Shown one piece after another: positions 17,839-27,495 of a DNA stretch of 64,000 bases. The stretch's first letter is position 1; each line of letters starts with the position of its first letter. Under the pieces are notes generated by a model. The model was not told the DNA's origin and ran no database searches. It saw only the letters and a list, made by a program, of their open reading frames with translations. The position numbers and the translations under genes were made by a program. Origin of the DNA: Paracoccaceae bacterium (GTDB taxonomy: Bacteria; Pseudomonadota; Alphaproteobacteria; Rhodobacterales; Rhodobacteraceae); contig WKFI01000011.1 of the NCBI GenBank assembly GCA_014872875.1, forward strand, positions 186,001 to 250,000. Direction: 5' to 3'.

Positions 17839-20136
17839 TCAATTCCCGCCAAAGATGTCCTTCAAAAGCTGATCCACCGCCTGGCCAATGCCGCCGCCAG
17901 CCGGTTTGCTACGCTGCGGTTTCACTGGTTTTGCCAGAGGCGCCGGTTCCCGCAACGGCAACGGCAGCGGCTCCAACCCGTCATGAACCCGCAGCATGGT
18001 CTCGTGCCAGATCTCGGCGGGCAGACCGCCACCCGTAACCCCCGTCAACGGCGTGTTATCATCATAGCCCATCCAGACGCCTGCCACATATTCGGCAGTG
18101 AATCCCACGAACCACGCGTCCCGTGCGGCCTGGGTGGTTCCGGTCTTGCCCGCAACCTGCCAACCGGGCAGTTGCGCTCGCCCGCCCGTACCCTGGGACA
18201 CGACCTTTTCCATCATCCACATCAATTCCTGTGCAGCTTCAGGACGGATCACCCGTTCACCGATACCACCCAGCGTATCGATCAGAGGTTCGCCCTCTCC
18301 TTGCAGGCGCAGTTCGACCAACCCGTAAGGCGTCACCGAGGATCCGCCATTCAGGATCCCGGCATAGGCACCCGACATCTCGATCAGCGTGCTTTCCGAT
18401 GCGCCCAGCGCCAAAGCCGGTCCCAGCGCCAGATCGCTTTCGATCCCGAATTCACTGGCCACGGTGCGCACCTTGTCACGCCCAACTGCCTCGGAAATCT
18501 TCACCGCAGGCACGTTCAATGAGTCCCTCAACGCCACCCACAAGGGCACCTCGCCAAAGAACTCCTTGGTATAGTTCTTGGGGCAATACTCACCCGATCC
18601 CGGCACGTTCATGCAGAATGGCGCATCCAACACCAGATCGTATGGCGAATAGCCCAGCTCAAGCGCGGTCGCATAAACAAAGGGCTTGAACGACGATCCG
18701 GTCTGGCGCTTCGCCTGTGTTGCTCGGTTGAAAACGCCCGCAACCTTGGTGGCCCGTCCGCCAACCATGGCGCGAACCGCTCCATCGGCGCTCATAACCA
18801 CGATGGCAGCTTGCGCTTTCGACCCTTCCCGCACCTTGTTCTCGAACACATATGCCAGCGCATCTTCGGCGGCCTTCTGCAGCCGCTGGTCCAAGGTAGT
18901 CCGGATCACCACATCTTCGGTCGTGTTCGACCCCAGGAAATCCGGCATCTCCCCCAACACCCAATCGGCAAAATACCCGCCTGCCCGTGCGGCAGCAGCC
19001 TGGCTCAGCTCGGCCGGGTAATCCCGTGCTGCTTTGGCCTGGGCCGAAGTCAGATACTCCTGATCTTCCATCAGCCCGACAATCACGTTGGCGCGGTTCT
19101 GTGCCCGCGTCAGGTTGTTGGTTGGTGCATAACGCGAAGGGGCAACCAATAGGCCAGCCAGCATGGCGGCTTCGGCCGGGTTCACCTCGGCCGCGGATTT
19201 CCCGAAATAGCGCTGACTTGCTGCTTCAAACCCGCGCGCACCCGCGCCCAGGAAGGCCCGGTTCATATAGATGGTCAGAATTTCATCCTTGGAATACCGG
19301 ACCTCCATGGCCATTGAATAAATGGCTTCCTTGACCTTCCGCCACAAAGTGGTTCGACGGCAATCGGCCTCGTATTCCTTCTCGCTCATGCCCGAGGCCG
19401 CGTCATACGGCTCGCCCAGACATAGCAGTTTCGCAGTTTGCTGAGTAATGGTGGACCCACCATGGCCCGACAACGGCCCCCGCCCTTCGCGCAGGTTGAT
19501 ACGAACGGCGCTGGCAATACCGCGCGGGCTGATGCCGAAATGGCTGTAGAACCGCTTGTCCTCGGTCGCGACGATCGCGTTCTTCAGATGCGGCGAGACC
19601 GTTTCAGTGGTCACAACGCCGCCGAACTGGTCACCGCGCCAAGCAAAGACCTGACCTTCGCGGTCCAGCATGGTCACCGAGCCACGCGCCCGCCCGTCCA
19701 GCAGCGCCGTTACGTCCGGCAGCCCGATGTAAATGTACCCCACCGCCATGGCGATCAGCAGCGCCACAATCATGCCCATGCGCCATGTGAAGCCCCAGAT
19801 CAGGCCGAACACCCAGCCAAAAACCCTGCGGATAAAGCCACGAATGCCGCCCGATCCCCCGCCGGTGCCGCCGGTGCCGCCGGTTTTACGCTTTGCGGGC
19901 TTGCGGGCCGTCGTCGACTTGGCAGCGGGTTTACGGGGTGCCGTCGTCTTTTTCTTGCCGCCCCCGAACTTGAACCCGAAAATCCCGCCCTTTTGAGCTG
20001 GCTTTGTCTTCTTCCTGGCCGCTGGCTTCGCAGATGGCTTGGCCTTCGGTTTGGACTTCGGCTTGGCCTTGCCCGCCGAAGAAGGATACCGGCGATCCGC
20101 CACCAATGGAGGCTTGCGCCTGGAGGAATCTGTCAT
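17839..20136 (-). CDS. Penicillin-binding protein 1A-type bifunctional transglycosylase/transpeptidase
   Basis: The 765-residue protein polymerises and cross-links peptidoglycan. Order of parts: an unusual N-terminal cytoplasmic stretch of roughly 80 residues rich in Lys, Ala, Pro and Thr ending in a Gly-rich run; one transmembrane helix (MGMIVALLIAMAVGYIYI); GT51 domain with ATEDKRFYSHFG and GGSTITQQTAK; transpeptidase domain with SSFK (active Ser), SLN and KTGT. The C-terminus is the short GQAVDQLLKDIFGGN. The ATG at 20136 is preferred over 20310, which would read through the divergent glnK promoter region. Divergent from glnK-amtB. Confidence 0.92.
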   Translation of the reverse strand: MTDSSRRKPPLVADRRYPSSAGKAKPKSKPKAKPSAKPAARKKTKPAQKGGIFGFKFGGGKKKTTAPRKPAAKSTTARKPAKRKTGGTGGTGGGSGGIRGFIRRVFGWVFGLIWGFTWRMGMIVALLIAMAVGYIYIGLPDVTALLDGRARGSVTMLDREGQVFAWRGDQFGGVVTTETVSPHLKNAIVATEDKRFYSHFGISPRGIASAVRINLREGRGPLSGHGGSTITQQTAKLLCLGEPYDAASGMSEKEYEADCRRTTLWRKVKEAIYSMAMEVRYSKDEILTIYMNRAFLGAGARGFEAASQRYFGKSAAEVNPAEAAMLAGLLVAPSRYAPTNNLTRAQNRANVIVGLMEDQEYLTSAQAKAARDYPAELSQAAAARAGGYFADWVLGEMPDFLGSNTTEDVVIRTTLDQRLQKAAEDALAYVFENKVREGSKAQAAIVVMSADGAVRAMVGGRATKVAGVFNRATQAKRQTGSSFKPFVYATALELGYSPYDLVLDAPFCMNVPGSGEYCPKNYTKEFFGEVPLWVALRDSLNVPAVKISEAVGRDKVRTVASEFGIESDLALGPALALGASESTLIEMSGAYAGILNGGSSVTPYGLVELRLQGEGEPLIDTLGGIGERVIRPEAAQELMWMMEKVVSQGTGGRAQLPGWQVAGKTGTTQAARDAWFVGFTAEYVAGVWMGYDDNTPLTGVTGGGLPAEIWHETMLRVHDGLEPLPLPLREPAPLAKPVKPQRSKPAGGGIGQAVDQLLKDIFGGN

Positions 20137-20402
20137 GCTCAAACCCTGCCCGGTTCTTGTCTTTGGCGCACAATACCGTGCCCGGTCGGATTTGTTGAGG
20201 GGCGGAAAACCATGATTTCCCCTTCTCAAGGTGACGCAAAATTCAGCAAAACCGCCGAAATGCGTAAATTTTGCGCACATCACCCAACCTGACTCCGGTT
20301 TTTTGCCCACAAATTGTTCCCTGAGAGGCCCTCAGCCGCTTTGCTGCAAGTGCGAAAAGCAGGGCAGCCTGCCTGACTTAAATGTGGAAACGGGGGACCG
20401 AA

Positions 20403-20741
20403 GTGAAACTCATCATTGCGACAATCAAGCCGTTCAAGCTGGAAGAGGTCCGCGTCGCGCTGACCGATATCGGCATTCGCGGCATGATGGTGACCGAGAT
20501 CAAAGGGTTCGGCTCTCAGTCGGGCCACACCGAAATCTACCGCGGCGCCGAATACGAAGTGAACTTTGTACCGAAGATCAAACTGGAGCTAGTGGTTCCG
20601 GCAGATCAGGCCGACCAGGTGGTCGAAACCATCACCAACACCGCCCGCACCGGCAAGATCGGCGACGGCAAGATCTTTGTTCTGGATGTGAGCCAGGCTG
20701 TGCGTGTGCGCACTGGCGAGACCAACCAGGACGCTCTGTAA
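20403..20741 (+). CDS. glnK: P-II nitrogen regulatory protein GlnK
   Basis: The 112-residue protein binds ATP/ADP and 2-oxoglutarate and gates AmtB. It begins VKLIIATIKPFKLEEVR with a GTG start behind GGGGGA; the track start 21 bases upstream is not family-like. The T-loop GHTEIYRGAEYEV contains the uridylylated Tyr, and TARTGKIGDGKIFV is the C-terminal P-II signature. It lies 25 bases upstream of amtB, the standard glnK-amtB operon, expected to be under nitrogen (NtrC) control, though I found no convincing sigma-54 site. Confidence 0.96.
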   Translation: MKLIIATIKPFKLEEVRVALTDIGIRGMMVTEIKGFGSQSGHTEIYRGAEYEVNFVPKIKLELVVPADQADQVVETITNTARTGKIGDGKIFVLDVSQAVRVRTGETNQDAL

Positions 20742-20766
20742 GCGGCGCAATCAAGGGAAACGGAAA

Positions 20767-22080
<1,314 letters not shown>

Positions 22081-22104
22081 GAGGCAGAAACAGTCAAGCA
22101 GCTA

Positions 22105-22131
22105 CGCCCTCCGCATCGCGGGGGGCGTTTT
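22105..22131 (+). terminator. Intrinsic terminator after amtB
   Basis: Ten-base-pair stem CGCCCTCCGC/GCGGGGGGCG (one G-U pair), loop ATC, then TTTT. Confidence 0.88.
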
Positions 22132-22142
22132 CCATCCGGGGT

Positions 22143-22757
22143 TCAGTTCATGGCATCCCGTTCACAAGACAGGTCTTGTCCGTCCGAAGCCGTGAAAACC
22201 GCCTCGTCTCCCTTGGCCCAGAACGTAAAAGCCCCATCCGAGTATTTTATCCCCGAAGCCGCTGGCTGGGCCCTCATCACTGCAAAGCCATCGCGCCAAG
22301 TCAGCGAAAGCAACGGGTCTTCCCCTGAAATGAACACGGCGCTCAGTGGTATATCCAATCCGTCACAGACATAAGGGAACGGGCCATCCGAAAGCCCCGC
22401 TTCGGATCGCGCATCGGCATATTGCGTACGTATCTCACCGATCCGAAGCGCGTATTCCTGCAGAACACACTCCTCCACCCCCAAGCTTGACTTCCAACAC
22501 TCGTCCCGGCCCTTGATCCAGCCGCGCTGGAACGCCTTGAGTTCGCTCAAGCGGTCGCCTGTCATGTTCGGGCCATTGGCAGCTAGGCCATAGATACGGG
22601 TCAACTCCCGGTCCAACGCGCCCAGTGCCGCAGACGCGCAGATCGCGTCCTCGGCGTCACTGGCGGCCTTGGCACAGTCGAACGAGGGCTGATCGGCCAC
22701 ACCTGGGCCAGGCATGACCGCTACAACGGCAACAACACAAGATAGAATACGCAACAC
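22143..22757 (-). CDS. Secreted lysozyme-inhibitor-like fusion: LprI (DUF1311) domain plus MliC domain
   Basis: The 204-residue protein has a Sec signal peptide (VLRILSCVVAVVAVMPGPGVA), an LprI-type helical domain (FDCAKAASDAEDAICAS, LKAFQRGWIKGRDEC, EYALRIGEIR; four Cys) and a C-terminal MliC-like domain (YVCDGL then FTFWAKGDEAVF, ending SC). MliC domains inhibit c-type lysozyme by inserting a conserved loop; LprI of mycobacteria is also reported as a lysozyme inhibitor. The GTG at 22757 is chosen because GGAGG lies seven bases upstream and it places the signal peptide at the N-terminus; the track start 22793 would put charged residues in front. Function is by homology only. Confidence 0.8.
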   Translation of the reverse strand: MLRILSCVVAVVAVMPGPGVADQPSFDCAKAASDAEDAICASAALGALDRELTRIYGLAANGPNMTGDRLSELKAFQRGWIKGRDECWKSSLGVEECVLQEYALRIGEIRTQYADARSEAGLSDGPFPYVCDGLDIPLSAVFISGEDPLLSLTWRDGFAVMRAQPAASGIKYSDGAFTFWAKGDEAVFTASDGQDLSCERDAMN

Positions 22758-22815
22758 CAATTCACCTCCAAACATAACCGATCTTTTGAACATGGTAGGG
22801 TAATAGCGCCCAAAG

Positions 22816-22845
22816 AAAAACGCGCGCCCGGTTAGGGACGCGCGT
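22816..22845 (-). terminator. Intrinsic terminator after the aminotransferase gene
   Basis: On the minus strand, ACGCGCG..CGCGCGT (7 bp, 12-base loop) is followed by TTTTCTTT. Confidence 0.75.
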
Positions 22846-22869
22846 CGCTTGCAGTCTTGTCAATGATGA

Positions 22870-24054
22870 TCAGACGCCCGCGTCGACAATCGCCTGGGCC
22901 AGGATCGGCACGGTCTGGGTGTTCAGACCGGCAATGTTCATACGGCTGTCGCCGACCATGTAGATCCCGTTGTCCACCCGCATCTTTTCGACCAGATCCG
23001 GCGTAGTTCCCAGAAGCGAGAACATGCCGCGGTGCTGCGCCAGGAAACCAAAGCGGTCCGATCCGGTCAGGTGCTGCAGCTCATCCGCCAATTGTTGGCG
23101 CAGATCCAGCATGTCCAAACGGGTCGCTTCCAGCTCGGCCGCCCAATCAGCGCGCAACGTGTCATCGTTCAGAATCATCGTCACCAACCGCGCCCCGTGA
23201 TCCGGCGGGAAGGAGTAGTTCTGACGGTTCAGGAAGGCCAAAGTCTGCTGGTTCAACGCCTGTCCGCTGACGTCATTCGACACCGCCATCAGCAGACCTG
23301 TGCGTTCGCGATAGACGCCGAAATTCTTCGAGCAGCTCGCCGCGATCAGAACTTCCGGGCAGGAGGACGCGACGAGGCGGGTGCCCAATGCGTCTTCCTC
23401 CAGGCCATCGCCGAAGCCCTGATAAGCAATGTCGATCATCGGGATCAGGCCGCGTTCGTTCAGAAGCGCAATGACCTCTTTCCACTGAACTTCATTGAGG
23501 TTGGCACCGGTCGGGTTGTGACAGCAGCCGTGCAGTAGGATCACGTCGCCTTTTTGCGCCGTCTTCAGATCTTCGATCATGCCGTCGAAATTCACGCCGC
23601 GGGTTTCGCGGTCGAAATAGCGATACACAACGGTTTCGATGTTCAGATAGTTCAGGATCGACACGTGGTTCGGCCAGGTCGGGTCCGAGACGAAAACCCG
23701 GGCCGACGGGTTGGCCATCTTGATCAGTTCAAACGCCTGGCGCACGGCACCCGTGCCGCCGGGGGTCGCAACGGATGCGATGTTCCCACGTTCGACCGTA
23801 TCGGCCAGGATCAGCTTGATCATCGCATCCGAATAAGCCGGATCACCAGCCAAACCGACATAGGCTTTGGTCTCTTGCTCTTCCCACAGCTTGTGTTCGG
23901 CCGCCTTGATGGCACGCATCACCGGGGTAACACCTTCGGCATTCTTGTACACACCGACGCCCAGATCGATCTTGTTGTCACGCGGGTCTTCGCGGAACAT
24001 CTGCATCAGCCCCAGGATCTTGTCGGCGGGCAGCGGTTTGAAATTTTCGAACAT
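22870..24054 (-). CDS. Aromatic amino acid/aspartate aminotransferase
   Basis: The 394-residue class I PLP enzyme is of the Ia gamma (E. coli AspC/TyrB) type: LPADKILGLMQMFREDPR at the start, TPGGTGAVRQAFE, HGCCHNPTGANL, DIAYQGFGDG, and the Schiff-base Lys in SCSKNFGVYRERTG. It swaps amino groups between aromatic amino acids or aspartate and 2-oxoglutarate. AspC versus TyrB preference cannot be decided. The ATG at 24054 shares one base with the stop of the upstream sulfurtransferase gene (TGATG), so the two are translationally coupled. Confidence 0.94.
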   Translation of the reverse strand: MFENFKPLPADKILGLMQMFREDPRDNKIDLGVGVYKNAEGVTPVMRAIKAAEHKLWEEQETKAYVGLAGDPAYSDAMIKLILADTVERGNIASVATPGGTGAVRQAFELIKMANPSARVFVSDPTWPNHVSILNYLNIETVVYRYFDRETRGVNFDGMIEDLKTAQKGDVILLHGCCHNPTGANLNEVQWKEVIALLNERGLIPMIDIAYQGFGDGLEEDALGTRLVASSCPEVLIAASCSKNFGVYRERTGLLMAVSNDVSGQALNQQTLAFLNRQNYSFPPDHGARLVTMILNDDTLRADWAAELEATRLDMLDLRQQLADELQHLTGSDRFGFLAQHRGMFSLLGTTPDLVEKMRVDNGIYMVGDSRMNIAGLNTQTVPILAQAIVDAGV

Positions 24055-24908
24055 CAGTTCTCTCCGGTAGCAACGGGAAGGGTCGGGAACGCACCCCATT
24101 CAGCCCAGGATCCGTCATAAAGCGCGTGGTCGGTCTTGCCGATCCGCTCCATGGCGAGGCTGAGAATGGCGGCTGTCACCCCTGACCCACAGGTGGTTAT
24201 GGCAGGTTTCGACAGATCCACGCCGGCCGCATCGAATGCTGCGCGCAGACCTGCATTGTCTTTCATCGTTCCATCGGCGTTCAGCACGTTCTGAAACGGC
24301 ACGTTCTTTGATCCCGGGATATGGCCTCCGCGCAACCCTTCGCGCGGTTCGGGATCGACTCCGGCAAACCGTCCGGCAGACCGGGCGTCTATGATCTCGT
24401 AATCGCCTAGCTTGGCGGCAGCCGAGACTTGTGTCACATCGCGCACAAGGTGGTTCTGTACCCGGACAGTCATGTGACGGTCACGGATCACCGGGGGCAT
24501 GTCTTCCATCGGGTGCCCTTCGGCCTGCCATTTGGGCAGGCCGCCGTCCAGCACAGCGATGTTGGTCTGTCCCATCAGGCGGAACAGCCACCAGACGCGC
24601 GCCGCTGACATCAGACCAGCCCCGTCATAGACGACGACCTGATGCCCGTCGCCCACGCCCATGGCCCGCATCCGCGACATGAATTTTTCAACCGGAGGCG
24701 CCATATGCGGCAGTTCGGACCGCGCGTCAGAGATGTCGTCGATGTCAAAGAAACGGGCGCCGGGAATGTGAGCCTGATCGTATTCGGCCTTCGCGTCGCG
24801 CCCTTGCTGCGGCAAATACCACGACCCATCCAACAACCTCAGGTCCGGATCCTTGAGATGGGCCGCCAGCCATTCGGTGGAAACAAGTGTCTTAGGATCG
24901 TCCTGCAT
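24054..24908 (-). CDS. sseA: 3-mercaptopyruvate sulfurtransferase (two rhodanese domains)
   Basis: The 284-residue protein has two rhodanese domains; the C-terminal one carries the active-site loop CGSGVTA (CG[ST]GVT), diagnostic of mercaptopyruvate over thiosulfate sulfurtransferases (CRKG). The inactive N-terminal domain holds LLDGSWYLP and HIPGARFFDIDDISD. It transfers sulfur from 3-mercaptopyruvate to a thiophilic acceptor. The downstream aminotransferase could supply 3-mercaptopyruvate by transaminating cysteine, which makes the pair metabolically sensible (inference). Confidence 0.94.
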   Translation of the reverse strand: MQDDPKTLVSTEWLAAHLKDPDLRLLDGSWYLPQQGRDAKAEYDQAHIPGARFFDIDDISDARSELPHMAPPVEKFMSRMRAMGVGDGHQVVVYDGAGLMSAARVWWLFRLMGQTNIAVLDGGLPKWQAEGHPMEDMPPVIRDRHMTVRVQNHLVRDVTQVSAAAKLGDYEIIDARSAGRFAGVDPEPREGLRGGHIPGSKNVPFQNVLNADGTMKDNAGLRAAFDAAGVDLSKPAITTCGSGVTAAILSLAMERIGKTDHALYDGSWAEWGAFPTLPVATGEN

Positions 24909-25107
24909 GCGAGTCTCTCCTGAATTGCGCGCGAGCAGAGGTACTATCCAAAGTCAACCTGCGCAAGTCAGGATACGCAAGCGGCATGGAGCATTCGGGT
25001 CTTGCCCACTCCCCGAAATCCATGACCGTGCACCGCCCAGAAACCTCATTGACCCGATCCCCCCCGGGAGGTTATCTGGATGGTAATTCGAGCGATCAGG
25101 CCACACC

Positions 25108-25455
25108 ATGCACAAACTCCAAGTCTTGATGAAAGCAGTCATGCGGCTTGTTCTGTGCTTTGCGCTGGCACTTTGGAGCTTGAAAGCCCCCATCAAACAC
25201 GATCCTGCTCAATTCATTGAAACCGTTTCAGCCGTTCAATCCGAACACGGTCACACACATGGTGATGTTTTGGATGCCATGTGGCAACTACATGGCCATG
25301 ACCACGAGGCTGCAGACCACGACCACAACACGGCGTTGACACCGGCCGGGCCCCAGCTTCGACCCGGTGAAAGACCCAAGATCAACCGCTTGCTTGCCCG
25401 GTCGAAAGCGCCACCATCTCCGAGCTTCGCGATCGAACACCCTCCCAGAGTCTGA
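25108..25455 (+). CDS. Small secreted or membrane-tethered histidine-rich protein
   Basis: The 115-residue product is not a known family to me. It has an N-terminal hydrophobic segment (MRLVLCFALALWSLKAP), then a metal-ligand-rich stretch with HGHTHG and HGHDHEAADHDHN, and a basic Pro-rich tail. Histidine clusters of this kind bind Zn, Ni or Co. It is the first of three co-directional genes, followed by a HupE/UreJ-type permease and a membrane-anchored protein, so a periplasmic metal buffer or chaperone for that permease is likely (inference). The ATG at 25108 has no clear ribosome site; ATGs at 25129 and 25141 are alternatives. Confidence 0.65.
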   Translation: MHKLQVLMKAVMRLVLCFALALWSLKAPIKHDPAQFIETVSAVQSEHGHTHGDVLDAMWQLHGHDHEAADHDHNTALTPAGPQLRPGERPKINRLLARSKAPPSPSFAIEHPPRV

Positions 25456-25555
25456 ACTCTCTGAAAAAAGCCTGCCTGATACTTGCGATGAAGCAATCGT
25501 CGCAAGCTGCATGGGCATGCCCTCCTGACATTTCACTAATTTTCGGAGAACTTCC

Positions 25556-26278
25556 ATGAACTCTGTCCGCACGGACGGGGCGACGCGTGTGTATCGCATC
25601 GTGCCCGTTCTTCTGGTCGCACTCTGCTTGTGCTTCTTCGCAGACCTTGCGGCCGCCCATAATGTGACCGAAGGCGACGCCGGTTACATCCAGGAAATCT
25701 GGGGCGTCAAGCTGATCCCCTTTGCCTATCTCGGGGCCAAACACATGGTCACCGGCTATGACCACATCCTGTTCTTGTTCGGGGTGGTCTTCTTCCTCTA
25801 CCGAATGCAACACGTTGCCATCTATGTCAGCCTGTTCGCAATCGGACACTCGACCACGATGCTGCTGGGCGTCTGGTTCGGCTGGAACGTAAATGCCTAT
25901 CTGATCGATGCAATCATCGGCCTGTCAGTCGTCTACAAGGCGCTCGACAATCTGGGGGCGTTTCAGCGATGGCTTGGCTTCCAACCCAACACCAAGCTGG
26001 CAACTTTGATCTTCGGCTTCTTTCACGGCTTGGGCCTGGCGACCAAGATCCTCGACTATGACATCGCACCGGACGGCTTGCTCCCCAATCTGCTGGCCTT
26101 CAATGTCGGCGTCGAAATCGGCCAGATCCTCGCTCTGTCACTGATCCTGATCGTGATGGGCTATTGGCGGCGGTCCGCCAGCTTCTGGCGCCACGCTTAC
26201 ACAGCAAACGTCGCAATGATGACCGCTGGCTTTGTCCTGATGGGCTACCAGCTGACCGGCTACGCCCTCTCCCTCTGA
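25556..26278 (+). CDS. HupE/UreJ-family membrane protein (putative metal permease)
   Basis: The 240-residue protein has a signal-like first segment (VLLVALCLCFFADLAAAHN) and about six further helices. The HupE/UreJ hallmark GYDHILFLFGVVFFL with a preceding AKHMVTG is present, as are a second His in AIGHSTTMLLG and a third in FGFFHGLGLA; these His are candidate metal ligands. HupE and UreJ are linked to nickel (or cobalt) supply for hydrogenase and urease, but neither enzyme is in the window. GGAG lies seven bases before the ATG. It forms an operon with the His-rich and anchor genes. Confidence 0.87.
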   Translation: MNSVRTDGATRVYRIVPVLLVALCLCFFADLAAAHNVTEGDAGYIQEIWGVKLIPFAYLGAKHMVTGYDHILFLFGVVFFLYRMQHVAIYVSLFAIGHSTTMLLGVWFGWNVNAYLIDAIIGLSVVYKALDNLGAFQRWLGFQPNTKLATLIFGFFHGLGLATKILDYDIAPDGLLPNLLAFNVGVEIGQILALSLILIVMGYWRRSASFWRHAYTANVAMMTAGFVLMGYQLTGYALSL

Positions 26279-26296
26279 CATCCAAGGAAAACACCT

Positions 26297-26911
26297 ATGT
26301 ACAACGCAGAAAAACCGTCTGTCGAAGATCTCCCCTCCTCGAAACAATTGCTAAAATCCACCCTGATCGCGCTGGTTGCTGCCGTAGCGATCCTGTTCAC
26401 GGTCGTCTTGCCCGCAGAATACGGCATTGATCCGACCCGGATCGGCCGGGTCCTTGGCCTGACCGAGATGGGAGAGATCAAGACACAGCTGGCCGAAGAG
26501 GCCGAGGCCGACAAGCAGTCTTCCTTGCAACGACCGCAACAGGGTATTGGCCTGCTTGACCTTTTCATCGGCAGCGCCGCGGCGCAGGACACCCCCGACT
26601 GGTCGGATGAATTCTCGTTCACCCTTGCGCCGGGTCAGGGCGCTGAATGGAAGCTGGTCATGCAAGCGGGTGCCGAAGCGGAATACAGCTGGAACACCGA
26701 TCAGGGCGTCGTCAATTTCGATCTACACGGAGACGGCTCAGGCAACTCCACGAGCTACACAAAGGGCCGGGGCGTGGCCGGAGATGTCGGGGTCTTGAAG
26801 GCCGCATTCACGGGCAATCACGGCTGGTTCTGGCGCAATCGCGGCAAATCGGATCTCACCGTGACCGTGCGGCTACGCGGAGACTACAGCTCCGTCAAAC
26901 GCACATACTGA
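26297..26911 (+). CDS. Single-pass membrane-anchored protein of the HupE cassette
   Basis: The 204-residue product resembles proteins annotated 'transmembrane anchor protein'. It has a cytoplasmic N-terminus, one transmembrane helix (STLIALVAAVAILFTVVLPA, residues about 24-43), an acidic/Ala linker, and a C-terminal beta-rich domain (FTLAPGQGAEWKLVMQAGAEAEYSW, NFDLHGDG, GNHGWFWRNRG, LTVTVRLRGDY). The conserved-looking Trp and His in the GNHGWFWRN motif may contact a ligand. It starts 18 bases after the HupE stop with AAGGA upstream. Function unknown; partnership with the permease is inferred from order. Confidence 0.72.
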   Translation: MYNAEKPSVEDLPSSKQLLKSTLIALVAAVAILFTVVLPAEYGIDPTRIGRVLGLTEMGEIKTQLAEEAEADKQSSLQRPQQGIGLLDLFIGSAAAQDTPDWSDEFSFTLAPGQGAEWKLVMQAGAEAEYSWNTDQGVVNFDLHGDGSGNSTSYTKGRGVAGDVGVLKAAFTGNHGWFWRNRGKSDLTVTVRLRGDYSSVKRTY

Positions 26912-26915
26912 CCCT

Positions 26916-26949
26916 GCACAAAAACAGATGGGCCCACGCCGGGCCCATC
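26916..26949 (-). terminator. Intrinsic terminator for smpB
   Basis: Perfect 9-bp stem GATGGGCCC/GGGCCCATC with loop GGCGT on the minus strand, followed by TGTTTTTGTG. It may also act on the convergent plus-strand operon. Confidence 0.85.
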
Positions 26950-26960
26950 ACCAACCGAGT

Positions 26961-27437
26961 TCAGCGCGCGTCCTTCAACAGCCGCTGTTTCTGACGTCCC
27001 CAATCGCGCTTGGCCTGGCTTTCACGCTTGTCATGCGTCTTCTTGCCCTTGGCGATGCCAATTTTCAGCTTGGCCATGCCCTTGTGGTTGAAATACAGCA
27101 CGATCGGCACCAGCGTCATGCCCTTGCGCTGGGTTGCACTCCACAGGTTCGCCAGCTCCTTGCGTGACACCAGGAGCTTGCGCTTGCGACGCTCCAGATG
27201 CTTGAACATCTTGGCCTGCTCGTAAGGCGCGATATAGGAGTTGACCAGCCACAACTCACCGTCTTCCACAGCAGCATAGCTTTCGGCGATGTTGGCACCG
27301 CCCTGACGCAAAGACTTGACCTCAGACCCTTCCAGAATGATGCCACACTCCAGATCGTCCTCGATCGCGTAATCGAAGCGCGCGCGGCGGTTTTCAGCCA
27401 CCACCTTGTAATTCGGGTCTGTCTTTTGCTTGGCCAT
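26961..27437 (-). CDS. smpB: SsrA-binding protein SmpB
   Basis: The 158-residue protein binds tmRNA and brings it to stalled ribosomes. Diagnostic segments are [33 protein letters not shown] (shown in parts), [25 protein letters not shown] and the basic C-terminal tail [21 protein letters not shown] that enters the mRNA channel. Monocistronic, with its own terminator. The tmRNA gene is not in the window. Confidence 0.96.
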   Translation of the reverse strand: MAKQKTDPNYKVVAENRRARFDYAIEDDLECGIILEGSEVKSLRQGGANIAESYAAVEDGELWLVNSYIAPYEQAKMFKHLERRKRKLLVSRKELANLWSATQRKGMTLVPIVLYFNHKGMAKLKIGIAKGKKTHDKRESQAKRDWGRQKQRLLKDAR

Positions 27438-27495
27438 GGGCCGCAGATGTAGGCCCGATACGTCCGCCTTGCAAGCGGTCCGGGGCGGGAAACCG

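Noticed and set aside
20137-20402. Sigma-54/NtrC promoter for glnK
   Set aside because: GG and GC elements near 20333-20350 do not have the required ten-base spacing.
25050-25082. Fourth copy of the double-hairpin repeat
   Set aside because: Only a CCCCCCCGGGAGGTTAT tail-like stretch is present; both hairpins are missing.
24950-25107. Zur box upstream of the His-rich gene
   Set aside because: GTTATCTGGATGGTAATTC is only weakly palindromic and does not match the alphaproteobacterial Zur pattern.
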